Of a DNA stretch of 64,000 nt, positions 1-7,995 are shown in pieces (within the stretch, counting starts at the first letter, position 1; each line of letters begins with the position of its first letter). This stretch comes from JACVRU01 sp040902725 (GTDB lineage Bacteria; Actinomycetota; Thermoleophilia; Gaiellales; Gaiellaceae). The position numbers and the translations under genes are program-made. Where the stretch lies: positions 62,001 to 126,000 of the forward strand of contig JBBDWU010000024.1 in NCBI GenBank assembly GCA_040902725.1, written 5' to 3'. The notes beneath the pieces are model-generated. The model searched no databases, was not told the DNA's origin, and was given only the letters and a program-made list of their open reading frames with translations.

Positions 1-162
1 GTCGCGGCGCTGGCCCGCAAGGGCATCCCGACCGTGATCAGCGGCTTCGCGCTCCCGGAGTCGAACGTGCACTCGCCCAACGAGCGCCTGCTCGTCGAGC
101 ACATCCCCCTCGGCGTGGACGCGGCTCGCGAGCTGTTCGTCAGCTGGCGAGCGTTGGCGTAA
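1..162 (+). CDS. M20 family metallopeptidase, C-terminal fragment
   Basis: Only the last 53 codons lie in the window; the gene begins before base 1. The visible end contains a SNVHSPNER segment followed by a hydrophobic LLVEHIPLG stretch. This is typical of the final part of M20 zinc peptidases and dipeptidases, where the conserved N-x-H-S-P-N-E motif follows the catalytic domain. The substrate cannot be told from this piece. The gene ends in TAA and overlaps the 3' end of the convergent HxlR-type regulator by 23 nt. The motif supports the family call well, but the metal ligands lie outside the window. Confidence 0.7.
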   Translation, partial: VAALARKGIPTVISGFALPESNVHSPNERLLVEHIPLGVDAARELFVSWRALA

Positions 163-496
163 CGCTCCGAAGCCAGTCGCGGCCGAACTCGCGCATCGCG
201 TCGATGCAGGGCAGGAGTGCCTCGCCCTTCTGGGTCAGCTCGTACTCGACCCGCGGGGGGCGCTGCGCGTAGCTGTGGCGGACGAGGATGCCCTCGTGCT
301 CGAGGGCGCGCAGGCGCTCCGACAGCGTCCGCGGGCTGATGCCGGCGCACGAGTGCTCGAGCTCGGAGAACCGCCGCGGCCCCTCCGAGAGGTCGTGGAC
401 GATCAGCGCCGTCCACTTCGTCCCCAGGATCTCGGCGCAGGCGGCGACTGAGCAGGACGCGGTGTCGTGGATGGGCCGCATCGTGCGCATCGGCAC
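140..496 (-). CDS. HxlR-family winged-helix transcriptional regulator
   Basis: A 118-residue protein that fits the HxlR/MarR-like family in length. After a short N-terminus with a Cys-Ser-Val segment (about residues 15-17) come the family signature K-W-T-x-L-I, an F-S-E-L-x-x-x-x-x-G-I-S recognition-helix region (about 43-54) and L-x-E-R-L-R-x-L-E-x-x-G-I. The C-terminal helix contains a FGRDW-like end. HxlR proteins bind DNA as dimers and often sense redox or small carbonyl compounds; the N-terminal Cys might be a sensor, which is inference. ATG codons at 490 and 481 are alternative starts. It is convergent with the M20 gene, so its own upstream region (497-600) is the likely site of autoregulation. 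Confidence 0.85.
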   Translation of the reverse strand: MPMRTMRPIHDTASCSVAACAEILGTKWTALIVHDLSEGPRRFSELEHSCAGISPRTLSERLRALEHEGILVRHSYAQRPPRVEYELTQKGEALLPCIDAMREFGRDWLRSVTPTLAS

Positions 497-548
497 GCGG
501 ATAGTACTCCGCGGGTCGATAGTGACCCCGAGTGCTCTCGTTGCTGAA

Positions 549-576
549 GGCGGCGCAAGCGTGAGCTTGCGCCGCC
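549..576. terminator. Strong 12-bp stem, 4-nt loop hairpin
   Basis: Two perfectly complementary 12-nt arms (549-560 and 565-576) enclose a GTGA loop. No T-tract follows on either strand, so it is either a GC-rich terminator-like hairpin or an upstream structure of the HxlR gene, whose start is at 496. The rest of 497-768 contains no convincing gene: it is open in several frames only because it is GC-rich. Confidence 0.45.
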
Positions 577-768
577 CCGCGTCTGGTCCGCGCGGTCAGG
601 CTTGACAGCGGCCGCTCACGCGAAGCCTGGGCGGTCGCGGAAGGGACTTCGGCGCTGGCACACCGAGCTCTGCCGGTCGCCGAAGCCCGATTCACTCGGG
701 CGAGAGGCGAAGAGCCAGCCGCCCAGGGGAAGGAGCGCAGGAAGGGGGCCTCGCGGGGGAAACCACGC

Positions 769-828
<60 letters not shown>

Positions 829-2301
829 TTACCAGGGTGGCGGATTCCAGACCCAGCGGCCGCCGACCATGGTGGCGACCACCTCGGCGCCCGCGACGTC
901 CTCCAGCGGATCGCGGTCGAGCACGACCAGGTCGGCGAGGTAGCCGGGGAGGAGCTTGCCGCGGCGCCGCTCGTCCCCCGCCAGCACCGCCGGGTTGACG
1001 CAGGTCGCGACCAGCGCTTCCTCGACGGTCAGCGCCTGCTCGGGATGCCAGTCGCGGAGCGCCGCCGCGCGGATGCCCGCCAGCGGGTCGAGCTCCTCGA
1101 TCGGCGCGTCGGAGCCGTTCGCGACCAGCGCGCCCGAGTCCCACAGCCAGCGGTACGCATAGGCGCGGTGCGTCATCCCGGCCCAGAGCCGGTCGGCGAG
1201 GTCGCGGTCGGACGGGGCATGGCTGAACTGCACCGAGGCCGCGACGCCCAGCGCGGCGAAGCGCGGCACGTCCTCCTCCGCCAGCAGCTGGGCGTGCTCG
1301 ATCCGCGGGCGCAGCCCGCGCGGCTGCCACTCGCCGCGGGTGCGCTCGAAGGCGTCGAGCGCCTCGCGGTTGGCGAGGTCGCCGATCGCGTGGACGGCGA
1401 CGGGCCAGCCGGCGGCCGCGGCGCGCGTGACGATCTCCGCGAGCTCCTCGCCGCTCGTGATCTCGATCCCGGAGCCGTCCAGCAGCCTCGCCGTGCTCGA
1501 CCCCAGCGTCCCGTCCATGAACGCCTTCAGGTAGCCGAGCCGCAGGCGATCGTCGCCGAGCCCGGAGACGAGGCCGAGGCGCGCCAGCTCGTCGACGCGC
1601 GCGTGGGGCAGCGACTGCCAGACGCGAAGCGTCAGCGCGCCCTCGGCGTGGAGCTGCTGGAAGAAGCCGAGCGCACCGATCCAGCCGTCCTTGTCGTGGA
1701 TCGCGGTGACGCCTCGCGACGCCGCGACCTTCAGCCCCTCGCGCATCGCGTCGACGTACTCGTCGTCGGCGGTCTCCACGTAGGCGTCGCGGAAGTGCCA
1801 CGCGGACTCCTCGCGTAGCACCCCCGCCTCGAGGTCGACGACTCCGCCGGGCACCTCCAGGTCGCCGTCCGCGCGCGCAAGCGCGGCCGAGTTGATCCAC
1901 AGCGAGTGCGAGTCGCGCGCGAGCAGCGCGGTGGGGACGTCGCCGGTGACGGCGTCGAGTGCCTGCCGGGTCGTCTCGATGTCGCGCCAGCCGCGGCCCC
2001 GCAGCCAGCCACCCTTGTGGCGGCTGACCGCGCCGCGGACGAGCTCCAGCGCCTGCTCGAGCGTCTCGGCATCCTCCAGGCGCAGCTCGCTCCGCGCGAG
2101 CGCCCAGGTGGGGAAGTGGACGTGCGCGTCGGTGAAGCCTGGGACGACGCAGCGGCCGCCGAGGTCGACGACGTCGGGGGTCGCGAGCGCGGTCTCATGC
2201 GTGCCGACGGCCCCGGCCACGCGCTCGCCGGCGATCGCGAGCGCCGCGGCGACGGGCAGGCTCGGGTCGAGCGTCCGGATCGTCCCGTTCTCGAGGATCA
2301 C
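829..2301 (-). CDS. YtcJ-like metal-dependent amidohydrolase
   Basis: A 490-residue amidohydrolase of the YtcJ/amidohydrolase_3 type, hydrolysing amide-like bonds in an unknown small substrate, probably cytoplasmic (no signal peptide). The chain starts with the short beta-sandwich of the superfamily, then GFTDAHVHF with metal ligands near H60 and H62, an AVHAIGD histidine, RIEHAQ, and the GSDAP aspartate motif near residue 410. Family members usually run 500-560 residues, so this is slightly short but complete. It starts with GTG at 2301, only 17 nt from the divergent gene at 2319, so both may be leaderless or share a very compact promoter. The 3' end abuts the artefactual C run. Confidence 0.9.
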   Translation of the reverse strand: MILENGTIRTLDPSLPVAAALAIAGERVAGAVGTHETALATPDVVDLGGRCVVPGFTDAHVHFPTWALARSELRLEDAETLEQALELVRGAVSRHKGGWLRGRGWRDIETTRQALDAVTGDVPTALLARDSHSLWINSAALARADGDLEVPGGVVDLEAGVLREESAWHFRDAYVETADDEYVDAMREGLKVAASRGVTAIHDKDGWIGALGFFQQLHAEGALTLRVWQSLPHARVDELARLGLVSGLGDDRLRLGYLKAFMDGTLGSSTARLLDGSGIEITSGEELAEIVTRAAAAGWPVAVHAIGDLANREALDAFERTRGEWQPRGLRPRIEHAQLLAEEDVPRFAALGVAASVQFSHAPSDRDLADRLWAGMTHRAYAYRWLWDSGALVANGSDAPIEELDPLAGIRAAALRDWHPEQALTVEEALVATCVNPAVLAGDERRRGKLLPGYLADLVVLDRDPLEDVAGAEVVATMVGGRWVWNPPPW

Positions 2302-2318
2302 GCTGCGAGACTCTAGAG

Positions 2319-3008
2319 ATGCGCCGAGTCGCGAACTTCGTCCTGGTCGGCGCGGTCGCGGCCGTGGCCGTTGCGGCCGCGGTCGACTCGCTGAGGGATG
2401 ACCCCAAGCCCGTCCCGGCCGAGGTGCGCGGCGAGCTGATCTACAGCGACGCCGACTGCCGTCGCCACGGGATCCGGCTTCCCGGCCTTGCCCGGCGCGA
2501 CTTCCTCACCTTGGGGTGCGCCGTCTTCAGTCGCGCCGACAATCTCGGAGTTCGGGACGGCGAGGTCTCGTGGTTCGCGTACCCCGTGCCAGGGGGCAGC
2601 ACGACGCTGCTGCGCCGCTACGAGGTACCCGAGGAACGGCGCGTGATCGAGGTCGCCTGGCTCCAGGGCAGGCGCTTCGCGGCCGTGCTCTCCCCGGGCG
2701 AGCTGCTGACCGTCTGGGAGGGGAACCTTCAGGTGCTCGGGCTCGGACGCGGCGCCTTCGACGGGCTGCGCGCGAGCACGCGCGGCCGCTACTTCGCCGT
2801 GCGGGACCACGGCGCCCTGCGCGTGTTCGACCGAGAGGGCCGGGAGCTCGACCTGCCCGCCGGCCACGCGATCGCCTGGTCGCCCGCCGAGCGCTATGCC
2901 GCTATCGCGACCGGCGACGAGGTGCTGATCGTGCCTGCGGAGGGCGGCGAGCCGCTCGCCCGCCTTTCCGTCCGCGCGCGCGACCTCGACTGGCGCCGGG
3001 AGCCTTAA
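2319..3008 (+). CDS. Membrane-anchored beta-propeller-like protein, function unknown
   Basis: A 229-residue protein I cannot assign to a named family. The N-terminus (about residues 3-22) is one hydrophobic segment, probably an uncleaved membrane anchor or signal peptide. The rest is rich in short beta-strand patterns such as AIAWSPAERYAAIA and RYFAVRDHGALRVFD, which recall WD40/TolB blades, so an extracytoplasmic partial propeller is plausible. Two cysteines in the first 80 residues might form a disulfide. It precedes the secreted HExxH protein by 48 nt on the same strand. Start ATG at 2319. Confidence 0.6.
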   Translation: MRRVANFVLVGAVAAVAVAAAVDSLRDDPKPVPAEVRGELIYSDADCRRHGIRLPGLARRDFLTLGCAVFSRADNLGVRDGEVSWFAYPVPGGSTTLLRRYEVPEERRVIEVAWLQGRRFAAVLSPGELLTVWEGNLQVLGLGRGAFDGLRASTRGRYFAVRDHGALRVFDREGRELDLPAGHAIAWSPAERYAAIATGDEVLIVPAEGGEPLARLSVRARDLDWRREP

Positions 3009-3056
3009 CCGAATCCTTATCCGGTTCTCAGGGACCGGCAGTACTGTGCGGCCGGT

Positions 3057-4010
3057 ATGCGGCCCCCCCGCATCCTCCTGGCGCTCGCTGCGCTTTCGCT
3101 CGTCTTCGCCACCTCGGCGGCGGCCGAGATCGTCCACGGCCAGGACGCCCAGGGGCGCACGATCACGTACGACGTCGACGTGCCCGGGGCCGACGTCGCC
3201 TGGTACACGAGCGTGCTCAGCGGAGCGCTGCACGGCGACGAGATCGCCGAGGTGACCATTCGGATCGTTTCCAACTCCCAGGTGACGGAGATCTGCGGCG
3301 GCGGCGCGGCCGCCTGCTATTCGGGCGGCTTCCGCGGCGCGACCATCGTCGTCCCGGCCGGGAAGAGCGACACGATCGCGGCGATCGTCCTGCACGAGTA
3401 CGGCCACCACATCGACGCGAACAGCTCCGTAAGCGGGCTGCGCGAGCCGAACGGGACCCCCCGCTGGTGGGCCGCCCGCGGCATCGCCGCGCTGGTGGAG
3501 TCGGGCGAGGTGGCGCGCGACTACCGGCTCGGCTGGGATCGCTCGATCGGCGAGATCTTCGCCGAGGACTACGTCCAGGCGCACATGACCGCGCCGTTCA
3601 AGATCCGCTGGCTGTCCGTGCCGAGCGTCGACATCCTCGACGCGATTCGGCTCGACCTCGCCGGCGCGCCCGCGCCCGAGGCGCCCCCGGAGGCCGCGGA
3701 GCCGCAGCGCGCGCCGCTCGTCGTCACGCGCAGCGGGAGGCTCCGGCCCGGCCAGAGCCGCGAGCTGCCGTTTACGCTGCTCGGCCCGGGCCGCCGTGTC
3801 ACCTTCACCGGGACCGCCGCCGGCCGCGTTCGGCTCCAGGTCGTCTGCGACGGCGCCGTGGTCGCACGCACGACCCTCTCGCGCACCAAGCGGACGGGGA
3901 CGCTCGACCGTGCCGGCCTCGGCCCCGCGGAGTGCACGGCCAGGGCGACCAACCTCGCCAAGACCGCCCAGCGCTTCTCGATCCGCCTCAGGCTCGCCGT
4001 CGAGAGTTAG
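3057..4010 (+). CDS. Secreted putative zinc metallopeptidase (HExxH)
   Basis: A 317-residue exported protein. Residues 1-23 form a clear signal peptide ending in an Ala-rich cleavage site. The central part has the zinc-protease motif H113-E114-Y-G-H117, preceded by a hydrophobic helix, and a later GEIFAEDY segment whose Glu could supply the third ligand as in gluzincins. A CGGGAAAC pair (C80, C87) may form a disulfide. The last ~100 residues are a Pro/Ala linker and a beta-rich C-terminal domain. I do not recognise a named peptidase family; activity is inferred from the motif alone. The ATG at 3057 was chosen because it yields the signal peptide. Confidence 0.65.
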   Translation: MRPPRILLALAALSLVFATSAAAEIVHGQDAQGRTITYDVDVPGADVAWYTSVLSGALHGDEIAEVTIRIVSNSQVTEICGGGAAACYSGGFRGATIVVPAGKSDTIAAIVLHEYGHHIDANSSVSGLREPNGTPRWWAARGIAALVESGEVARDYRLGWDRSIGEIFAEDYVQAHMTAPFKIRWLSVPSVDILDAIRLDLAGAPAPEAPPEAAEPQRAPLVVTRSGRLRPGQSRELPFTLLGPGRRVTFTGTAAGRVRLQVVCDGAVVARTTLSRTKRTGTLDRAGLGPAECTARATNLAKTAQRFSIRLRLAVES

Positions 4011-4020
4011 CCTCTAGGGC

Positions 4021-4431
4021 GTGACGGAGCACCACGCCGGGCGGCTCTTCGACCACGTCCACATCCGCGTCCGCGACCTCGAGGCGTCGAAGCGCTTCTA
4101 CAAGGCCGTGCTCGGGGCGCTCGGGCTCGAGCTGACGTGGGAGGGGGACGGCAGCTTCTCCGTCGACGAGCTCTACGTCTCCGACGACGCGGAGCCCACC
4201 GGCATCGTCCACCTCGCCTTCCAGGCCGCCGACGAGGACGCCGTCCGCCGCTTTCACGAGGCGGCGCTCGCGAACGGCGGGAAGGACAACGGCGGCGCCG
4301 GCGAGCGCGCCTACTACCACCCCGGCTACTTCAGCGCCTACGCGTTCGACCCGGACGGGAACAACGTCGAGGCCGTGTGCCACGGCCCGGCCCGGCGGTC
4401 GGCGAGCTCCGTGATAATCGAGACCGGATAA
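4021..4431 (+). CDS. VOC (glyoxalase/bleomycin-resistance fold) family protein
   Basis: A 136-residue single VOC unit. The start of the fold is the classic FDHVHIRVRDLEASKRFY segment; the second half carries IVHLAFQAADEDAVRRFHEAAL and ends with FDPDGNNVEAVCH, whose Glu is the usual last metal ligand. VOC proteins include dioxygenases, isomerases and resistance proteins, so the reaction is undecided. It starts at GTG and its TAA overlaps the ATG of the acyl-CoA dehydrogenase by one base, so the two are co-translated; an accessory role in acyl-CoA catabolism is only inferred from that. Confidence 0.85.
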   Translation: MTEHHAGRLFDHVHIRVRDLEASKRFYKAVLGALGLELTWEGDGSFSVDELYVSDDAEPTGIVHLAFQAADEDAVRRFHEAALANGGKDNGGAGERAYYHPGYFSAYAFDPDGNNVEAVCHGPARRSASSVIIETG

Positions 4432-5612
4432 TGCCCTGGGACGCGCTCACCGAGGAGCAGCGTGAGATCCGCGAGCTCGTCCGGACGCTGACGCGCGAGC
4501 GGATCGCGCCGCGCGCGGCGGAGATCGACGCGTCGCACGAGTTCCCCTGGGACGTGGTCGAGCTCTTCCGCGAGCACGAGCTCTTCGGCCTCCTCTACGA
4601 GGAGGAGCACGGCGGCTCCGGCACCGGGGCGCTGCTCGCGCTCGTGGCGGTCGAGGAGGTGGCCAAGGTCTGCGCGACCAGCGCGCTCATCTTGGCCGTC
4701 CAGGAGCTCGGCTCGCTCGGCCTCAAGCTCGCCGGCAGCGACGAGCAGAAGCAGCGCTACCTGCCGCGGTTCGCGTCGGGGGAGTGGCTCTGCGCGTACG
4801 CGCTCACGGAGGCCGGTTCCGGCTCCGACTCCGCCGCGATGCGCACCACGGCGCGCCGGGACGGCGACGCCTACGTCCTCGACGGCTCCAAGCGCTTCAT
4901 CACCAACGCCGGCGTCGCCAACCTCTACACCGTCTTCGCCAAGACCGACCCCGACGCCGGCCACGCCGGCATCTCGGCCTTCGTCGTCGAGTCCGACACG
5001 CCCGGCTTCGAGGTCGCGCGGCTCGAGCCGAAGATGGGCATCTCCGGCTCGACCACCGGCGAGCTCGTCTTCGACGGTGCCCGCGTCCCCGCCGAGAACC
5101 TGCTCGGCGAGGAGGGCGACGGCTTCAAGATCGCGATGCGGATCCTCGACCGCTCGCGCCCCGGCGTCGCCGCGCAGGGCCTCGGCCTCGCCCAGGGCGC
5201 GACCGACTACGCGCTCGAGTACGCGCGCTCGCGCGAGACCTTCGGCCGCCCGATCGCCGAGCACCAGCTGATCCAGGCCAAGCTCGCGGACATGGAGACC
5301 GCGTGCCAGGCCGCCCGCGGCCTCCTCTACACGTTCGGGCAGATGGTCGACGAGGGCGTCGAGGGCCCGGAGCTGACGAAGGCGTCGGCCATGGCCAAGC
5401 TGTTCTGCACGGACACGGCCATGTGGGTCACGACCGAGGCCGTCCAGATCCTCGGCGGCTACGGCTACATCAAGGAGTACCCGCTCGAGCGGATGATGAG
5501 GGACGCGAAGATCACGCAGATCTACGAGGGTACGAACGAGATCCAGCGCCTCGTGATCGCGCGCGAGATGCTGCACGAGAGCCGCGCGTTCCTGCTCGCC
5601 GGTGTGAGCTAA
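4431..5612 (+). CDS. Acyl-CoA dehydrogenase
   Basis: A 393-residue FAD flavoprotein that oxidises acyl-CoA to enoyl-CoA in beta-oxidation or branched-chain amino-acid breakdown. Visible family features are CAYALTEAGSGSD (acyl-CoA/FAD site), the middle beta-domain, RSRETFGRPIAEHQ (signature 2 region), QILGGYGYIKEYP and IYEGTNEIQ. The Glu of YEGT (about residue 366) is at the catalytic-base position of the short/branched-chain group. Length is normal for the family. The ATG at 4431 lies inside the VOC stop (TAATG), which fixes the start; a longer open frame upstream is shadow. Two GC hairpins follow the gene. Confidence 0.93.
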   Translation: MPWDALTEEQREIRELVRTLTRERIAPRAAEIDASHEFPWDVVELFREHELFGLLYEEEHGGSGTGALLALVAVEEVAKVCATSALILAVQELGSLGLKLAGSDEQKQRYLPRFASGEWLCAYALTEAGSGSDSAAMRTTARRDGDAYVLDGSKRFITNAGVANLYTVFAKTDPDAGHAGISAFVVESDTPGFEVARLEPKMGISGSTTGELVFDGARVPAENLLGEEGDGFKIAMRILDRSRPGVAAQGLGLAQGATDYALEYARSRETFGRPIAEHQLIQAKLADMETACQAARGLLYTFGQMVDEGVEGPELTKASAMAKLFCTDTAMWVTTEAVQILGGYGYIKEYPLERMMRDAKITQIYEGTNEIQRLVIAREMLHESRAFLLAGVS

Positions 5613-5630
5613 GGCGCCGCTTGCGGCGCC
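5613..5630 (+). terminator. GC hairpin after acyl-CoA dehydrogenase
   Basis: An 8-bp perfect stem with a 2-nt loop begins directly after the TAA of the acyl-CoA dehydrogenase. No T run follows, but position and strength fit a transcription end between the convergent dehydrogenase and lipoprotein genes. Confidence 0.5.
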
Positions 5631-5710
<80 letters not shown>

Positions 5711-5712
<2 letters not shown>

Positions 5713-5731
5713 CGCGGGCTCCGCCCGCGCG
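5711..5731 (-). terminator. GC hairpin between convergent genes
   Basis: A 9-bp perfect stem with a 3-nt loop lies downstream of the minus-strand lipoprotein gene (stop at 5784). Together with the hairpin at 5613 it could end transcription from both sides. No T-tract is present. Confidence 0.4.
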
Positions 5732-5783
5732 TCCGTCGAAAATGACCGGTCGACCCGCTCGTACGCCGACCGGACCGTTCTAG

Positions 5784-6200
5784 CTAGCCCTCGATGTTCC
5801 CGCAGGACGTGTAGGTCCCTGCGTCCTCGTCCGACATGTGCAGGTTGATGGCGAACTCGCCGTCGGTCAGCGAGTCGAGGGAGGCGTCGACCGTCGTCTC
5901 CGAGTGGCCGTCCGTGACGTTGAGCAGGCCGTGGGTCGGCGTGGGGTCGAGGTTGTCGCACGTGCCGGCATGGATGTGCGCGGGCTGGGAGGGCGAGACC
6001 GGGTCCGAGACCTCGACGACCACGAGCGTCTGTGCGCCTTCGGGCGTGAGGGTCGCGGTGCCGGTCTGGCCGGAGCTGTTCAGCTCGGCCAGCTCGACGG
6101 TCACGGCGCCCTCGCCGGCCTCTCCTTCGTCTTCGTCGTCGCCGCCGCAACCGGCGGCGAGGGTGAGCACGAGCAGGGCTGTGAACAGGAGTCTGGTCAT
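5784..6200 (-). CDS. CHRD-like exported lipoprotein
   Basis: A 138-residue lipoprotein. Residues 1-17 are a signal peptide ending in a lipobox (LAAGC, Cys18), followed by an acidic linker. The domain has VTVELAELNSSGQTGTATLT, a central PAHIHAGTC and GLLNVTDGHSETTVDASLDSL. These match the CHRD (chordin-like) type of small beta-sandwich proteins common in actinobacteria and also recall a Cu/Zn-SOD-like His-x-His strand. The role is unknown; it should sit outside the membrane. The ATG at 6200 is preceded by a good AAGGAGAG ribosome site, which decides the start over the longer open frame. It is divergent from the FAD oxidoreductase. Confidence 0.75.
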   Translation of the reverse strand: MTRLLFTALLVLTLAAGCGGDDEDEGEAGEGAVTVELAELNSSGQTGTATLTPEGAQTLVVVEVSDPVSPSQPAHIHAGTCDNLDPTPTHGLLNVTDGHSETTVDASLDSLTDGEFAINLHMSDEDAGTYTSCGNIEG

Positions 6201-6233
6201 ACCCTCTCCTTCGCGGCCGGGGGGAAATCGGAT

Positions 6234-7580
6234 TTGAAGCGGGCGGTCGTGATCGGCTCGGGCCCGAACGGGCTGACCGCTGCGCGCGTGCTCGCCAGGG
6301 CCGGGCTGGAGGTCGTCGTCCACGAGGCGGCCGACGAGCTCGGTGGCGGCTGCCGGACGACGGAGCTGACGCTGCCTGGCTTCCGGCACGACGTCTGCTC
6401 GGCGATCCACCCGCTCGCGGCCGTCTCGCCCGCCTTCCGCGAGCTCGGGCTCGAGCTCGACTGGGTCGAACCGCCGGTCGAGGTCGCGCACCCGTTCGAC
6501 GACGGGACGGCGGCCGCGGTCGTGCGCTCGCCCGAGGAGACGGCGGCTGGGCTCGGACCCGACGGCCCGGCGTACCTCGAGCTACTGGGTCCCTATCTGC
6601 GGGCGTGGCCGGCCCTCGCCGCGCTGCGCCGGCCTCGGCTGGGCCCGCGGGCGCTGCTCGCCGGGCTCGCTTCCGCGCACGCGCTGGCCGGGTCGCGCTT
6701 CCAGACCGAGCGCGCCCGCGCGCTCTTCGCCGGCGCCGCCGCCCACTCGATGCTCCCGCTCGAGCGGCGGCCGAGCGGCGGCTTCGGAATCGCCCTGCTC
6801 CTGCTCGCGCACGTGGCGGGGTGGCCGTTCCCGCGCGGCGGCGCGAGCGCGATCGCAGCCGCGCTCGCCGCAGGGCTCGAAGTGCACACCGGCAGCCCCG
6901 TCGACGAGCTGCCCCGCGCGGACGTCGTCGTCGCCGACGTGATGCCGCGCGAGCTCGTCCGCATCGCCCGGGGACAGCTCCCGGCACGCTACGAGAGCGC
7001 GCTCGGCCGCTACCGCCACGGGCCGGGCGCCTTTAAGCTCGACTGGGCGCTGGCAGGCCCGATCCCGTGGAGCGCGGAGGAATGCCGCCGCGCCGGCACG
7101 GTCCACCTCGGGGGCACGCTCGCCGAGATCGCCGCCTCCGAGTCGCGCCCAGGCGGCGACCGGCCCTTCGTCCTGCTCGCCCAGCAATCGCTCTTCGACC
7201 CGACGCGCGCTCCCGAGGGCAAGCACGCGGCGTGGGCCTACTGCCACGTCCCGAACGGCTCGGCCGTGGACCTGACCGACACGATCGAGGCGCAGGTCGA
7301 GCGCTTCGCCCCCGGCTTCCGCGAGCTGATCCTCGCCCGCTCCGCGCTCGGGCCGGCCGCGCTCGAGGCGCACAACCGCAACCTCGTCGGCGGCGACCTG
7401 AACGGCGGCCTCATGGACCTGCGGCAGCTCTACTTCCGGCCGGTGCGCCGGCTGAACCCGTATCGGACGCCGCTGCGGGGCGTCTACCTCTGCTCGTCCG
7501 CCACCCCGCCGGGCGGCGGCGTCCACGGCCTCTGCGGCTACTGGGCGGCGAAGGCGGCGCTGCGCGACCTCTCGACTTAG
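6234..7580 (+). CDS. Phytoene-desaturase-like FAD-dependent oxidoreductase
   Basis: A 448-residue NAD(P)/FAD oxidoreductase of the carotenoid/retinol-desaturase group. The N-terminal dinucleotide fold is obvious: AVVIGSGPNGLTAARVLA (G8, G10, G13), then EAADELGGGCRTTELTLPGF, the RGG-like FAD motif. The C-terminus has PPGGGVHGLCGYWAAKAAL, typical of these enzymes. The substrate is unknown; no carotenoid genes are near. The start is inferred as TTG at 6234, because only this gives the Rossmann strand at the very N-terminus; the frame stays open upstream across the lipoprotein. Its stop TAG is part of the first of two palindromes. Confidence 0.85.
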   Translation: MKRAVVIGSGPNGLTAARVLARAGLEVVVHEAADELGGGCRTTELTLPGFRHDVCSAIHPLAAVSPAFRELGLELDWVEPPVEVAHPFDDGTAAAVVRSPEETAAGLGPDGPAYLELLGPYLRAWPALAALRRPRLGPRALLAGLASAHALAGSRFQTERARALFAGAAAHSMLPLERRPSGGFGIALLLLAHVAGWPFPRGGASAIAAALAAGLEVHTGSPVDELPRADVVVADVMPRELVRIARGQLPARYESALGRYRHGPGAFKLDWALAGPIPWSAEECRRAGTVHLGGTLAEIAASESRPGGDRPFVLLAQQSLFDPTRAPEGKHAAWAYCHVPNGSAVDLTDTIEAQVERFAPGFRELILARSALGPAALEAHNRNLVGGDLNGGLMDLRQLYFRPVRRLNPYRTPLRGVYLCSSATPPGGGVHGLCGYWAAKAALRDLST

Positions 7581-7594
7581 TGGCTCAGAGCCAC
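7577..7594. repeat. Palindrome, copy 1
   Basis: Positions 7580-7594 read the same on both strands around a central A (GTGGCTC-A-GAGCCAC). The element overlaps the stop codon of the oxidoreductase gene. Its left flank TTA matches copy 2 but the right flank is AAA instead of TAA. See copy 2 for the full form. Confidence 0.7.
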
Positions 7595-7646
7595 AAAGAG
7601 TCCCTTGCGGACAGTCTTCGGTACGGGCGCAAGCGCGTGCCGTGGG

Positions 7647-7667
7647 TTAGTGGCTCAGAGCCACTAA
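7647..7667. repeat. Perfect 21-nt palindrome, copy 2
   Basis: Ten-nt arms (TTAGTGGCTC and its complement) surround a central A at 7657. Copy 1 lies 70 nt upstream with the same core. A bidirectional terminator, a protein-binding site or a small dispersed palindrome are all possible. No T-run follows. Confidence 0.75.
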
Positions 7668-7713
7668 CTGTTCTCGCTTGACAAGCCGTACACGGTCTGA
7701 GAGATTGCGCTGG

Positions 7714-7982
7714 TCAAGTCCTGCGGGCCTTCGGGTTCGCGGGACTTGGCATTTTCTGGGCCCGTTTCACGAGCGCGACCGCGGCGAGCCCGAAAACGAA
7801 CTCCGCCGCGTAGACGGCGACAGCCACTCGCGAGGGCGGCAGGGGATCCGGCCCCGCGACCGCGACCAGCACTTGCACGACCGGCTCCGTCAGCAGTAGC
7901 GCAGCTCTGAGGCCCCGTCTCCCTGGACCAACGCGGCCAGCAGTCCGAAGGCGAACGCCGCGACCAGCACCCGAGCGATCAC
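7714..7982 (-). pseudogene. Frameshifted small two-helix membrane protein
   Basis: Not a single open frame. From a GTG at 7982 the minus strand encodes a hydrophobic helix (about VLVAAFAFGLLAALV) and stops at 7890. In the next frame, after a one-base shift near the C4/G4 run at 7913-7916, the coding continues with a second helix (VAVYAAEFVFGLAAVALV) and a basic tail to a stop at 7714. The joined product would be about 89 residues with two transmembrane segments. The shift may be a sequence error or a real inactivation. No family recognised. The remaining bases of 7581-7995 show only the two palindromes. Confidence 0.45.
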
Positions 7983-7995
7983 GGCCGCAAGGGAG

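Noticed and set aside
7678..7899. 73-codon plus-strand ORF after the second palindrome
   Set aside because: It is Arg/Asp/His-rich without motifs and is antisense to the better-supported frameshifted membrane protein.
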